From positions 1-64,000 of the forward strand of contig CAYJAZ010000013.1 of NCBI GenBank assembly GCA_964368455.1: DNA of 64,000 nucleotides, in the 5' to 3' direction. Positions 62,737 to 64,000 of the stretch are shown here, piece after piece. The position numbers and the translations under genes are program-made. The notes beneath the pieces were generated by a model, which was not told the origin of the DNA, searched no databases, and worked only from the letters and a program-made list of their open reading frames with translations. Numbering within the stretch: position 1 is the first letter of the stretch; every line of letters starts with the position of its first letter. Origin of the DNA: CAYJAZ01 sp964368455 (lineage in GTDB: Bacteria; Desulfobacterota; Desulfovibrionia; Desulfovibrionales; Desulfovibrionaceae).

Positions 62737-63839
62737 GCTGTAAAAAATTCCTTTATTAAAGAAATAAGTATTTCATTTTCTTCAGGTAAACCAATTGAAA
62801 CTCTTAAAGCTTCTTCTTGTCCATAGGAAGTGAGCCTTCTGATAATCATACCTCTTTCTAAAAGAAATTGAAATAATTCTTTAGCTTGCCCAATTTTTGG
62901 TGGCAAGATAAAGAGGAAATTTGACTGAGATGGTAAAACTTTAAAATTTAATTTTGTCAATTCTTGAGTTAAAAATTCTCTACCTATCTTTGTTGTTTCA
63001 ATGCTTTTTTCATAAAATTCTTTGTCAGATAAAGCAGCTATAGCAGCTTCTTCAGCTAAAATATTTAATGAAAATGGCAATCTTACCCTACAAAGATAGT
63101 CGGCTATTTCTTTTGGAAAAATACCATAACCAATACGCATTCCCGCTAGGCCATAACATTTTGAAAAAGTTCGCATAAGAGCGATATTATCTTGTTCTTC
63201 TATGAGAGAAATACTGTGGTATTTTGCTTCTGCAAAATCAATATAGGCTTCATCAACTACAAGCAAACAATGTTTTGGTAATTTCTTTGCAAATGAGAGA
63301 ATTTCTTCTTTTTCTATAGAAAAACCGCTTGGATTGTCTGGATTTGTGATAAAGACTAAACTTGTTTTGTCGTCTATTAAATCCAATAATCTATCAAAAT
63401 CAAAGGAAAAATCCTGATTCAAAGGAGCACGTCTTAATTCTATATTACAAAATTTTGCCTGCGTACAATAAATACTAAAACATGGATCAAAGGCTACTAT
63501 ATTATGATAATTTTCTCTTGCCATCGCACGAATAAGCAAGTCAATAACCTCATCAGAACCATTGCCAACAACCAATCTTTTTTTATCAACATTAAGCCAT
63601 GCCGCTAAGGCATTGACGAGGCGAGGTGTGCCTGATTGTGGATAACGAAAAGCAAGATCAGCTTTTTCTTGTAAAACAGCCAAAGCTTTTGGCGAAACTC
63701 CAAGTGGGTTTTCATTACTTGCAAGTTTTATCACTTTTTCAAGACCGTACTTTTGCTTAATTTCATCTATAGATAAACCAGCTTCATATGGTGAAAAAGC
63801 CTTCACTTCTTCCTTGATAAAAAAATCATACACAGACAT
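62733..63839 (-). CDS. hisC: histidinol-phosphate aminotransferase
   Basis: The 368-residue PLP enzyme transaminates imidazole-acetol phosphate in histidine biosynthesis (and may act on aromatic amino acids). IKLASNENPLGVSP, VGNGSDEVIDLLIRAM, ITNPDNPSGF, LVVDEAYIDF and the PLP-lysine motif RTFSKCYGLAGMRIGYG are intact. The stop TGA shares bases with the start of the cmk/moaC gene (ATGA), so they are co-translated. Upstream on the same strand, past a terminator, lies a probable universal stress protein gene. Confidence 0.93.
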   Translation of the reverse strand: MSVYDFFIKEEVKAFSPYEAGLSIDEIKQKYGLEKVIKLASNENPLGVSPKALAVLQEKADLAFRYPQSGTPRLVNALAAWLNVDKKRLVVGNGSDEVIDLLIRAMARENYHNIVAFDPCFSIYCTQAKFCNIELRRAPLNQDFSFDFDRLLDLIDDKTSLVFITNPDNPSGFSIEKEEILSFAKKLPKHCLLVVDEAYIDFAEAKYHSISLIEEQDNIALMRTFSKCYGLAGMRIGYGIFPKEIADYLCRVRLPFSLNILAEEAAIAALSDKEFYEKSIETTKIGREFLTQELTKLNFKVLPSQSNFLFILPPKIGQAKELFQFLLERGMIIRRLTSYGQEEALRVSIGLPEENEILISLIKEFFTA

Positions 63840-63886
63840 ATTCTACTCTTTTTTACTCTTTTTGCTCTTTTTAGAGTCTTTTTAAT

Positions 63887-63916
63887 AAGATAAGCGAGCT
63901 TTCACTCGCTTATCAT
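63887..63916. terminator. terminator between the Usp-like gene and hisC
   Basis: GATAAGCGAG paired with CTCGCTTATC (6-nt loop). On the minus strand it stands 37 bases past the stop of the gene at the window's end, and T-rich sequence follows. Confidence 0.75.
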
Positions 63917-63950
63917 TTAAATCATTCAAATCATAATAAAATGCATTTGT

Positions 63951-64000
63951 TTATTCAACTACATCTTTTGGTCTAATTGTTAGCACAGGAACAGAAGAAG
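63951..64000 (-). CDS. probable universal stress protein (UspA family), 3' end only
   Basis: Only the last 15 residues before a TAA (63951-63953) are in the window: SSVPVLTIRPKDVVE. The VPVLTIR strand at the very end of the chain is typical of UspA-type proteins. With so little visible the family call is tentative. The rest lies past base 64000. Confidence 0.45.
   Translation of the reverse strand, partial: SSVPVLTIRPKDVVE

Noticed and set aside
1..64000. CRISPR array, tRNA, rRNA, prophage, complete insertion sequence
   Set aside because: No regularly spaced direct repeats, no cloverleaf or rRNA sequence, and no transposase or integrase ORF were recognised.

Overview
This is a low-G+C (about one third by eye), gene-dense bacterial chromosome segment made almost entirely of housekeeping genes. 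RpoB length, the order proS-xseA-M23 peptidase-xseB-ispA-dxs, a short ThiC, a HesB/IscA-type selenoprotein candidate and a MoeA-like/AMP-ligase pair all suggest a low-G+C relative of the Desulfovibrionaceae (Lawsonia-like or gut-associated). That assignment is inference from gene content; no rRNA gene is present to test it. I saw no tRNA, rRNA, CRISPR array, prophage or intact insertion sequence.

Layout. 1-5.5 kb: rpoC (5' part, cut by the window edge) and rpoB on the minus strand, without rplJ/rplL upstream. 5.5-7.0 kb: a gene-free block of inverted repeats and nested hairpins. 7.0-9.3 kb: a small outer-membrane protein, an unknown small gene and murI. 9.5-15.5 kb: a complete RND efflux operon (adaptor lipoprotein, inner-membrane pump, outer-membrane factor). 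15.5-16.1 kb: a second repeat block. 16.1-18.3 kb: thiC with a TPP riboswitch and a second outer-membrane protein. 18.5-28.3 kb, minus strand: a very large SNF2 helicase with a small partner, an M20 peptidase, clpA, clpS and an MFS transporter. 28.5-32.8 kb: secA, a PAP2 phosphatase and an M23 peptidase.

33.3-45.7 kb is a long plus-strand run: EF-G-like GTPase, SLOG-like protein, ispG, proS, xseA, M23 peptidase, xseB, ispA, dxs and an esterase lipoprotein. It supplies isoprenoid precursors (IspG, Dxs, IspA) alongside exonuclease VII and envelope functions. 45.7-51.7 kb, minus strand: AMP-dependent ligase, MoeA-like protein, SPOR protein and argS. 52-55 kb: a TPR protein with degenerate GGDEF domains and bioY. 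55-58 kb: an OmpR-type regulator without the usual phospho-acceptor, and a lytic transglycosylase behind a sigma-54-type promoter. 57.9-64 kb, minus strand: an unknown protein, tandem IscA-like genes, a RodZ-like protein, a SurA/PpiC chaperone, a cytidylate kinase-MoaC fusion, hisC, and the 3' end of a probable universal stress protein.

Most notable: (1) the downstream IscA-like gene has an in-frame UGA exactly at the conserved cysteine, followed by a SECIS-like hairpin, so it is probably a selenoprotein next to its cysteine paralogue. (2) A composite multi-hairpin element lies just past the stop codons of three unrelated genes, in the same orientation each time; one apical hairpin changes sequence but stays base-paired. 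(3) Cytidylate kinase and MoaC are fused in one reading frame. (4) The EF-G-like GTPase and the OmpR-type regulator both lack a normally key catalytic or phospho-acceptor residue.
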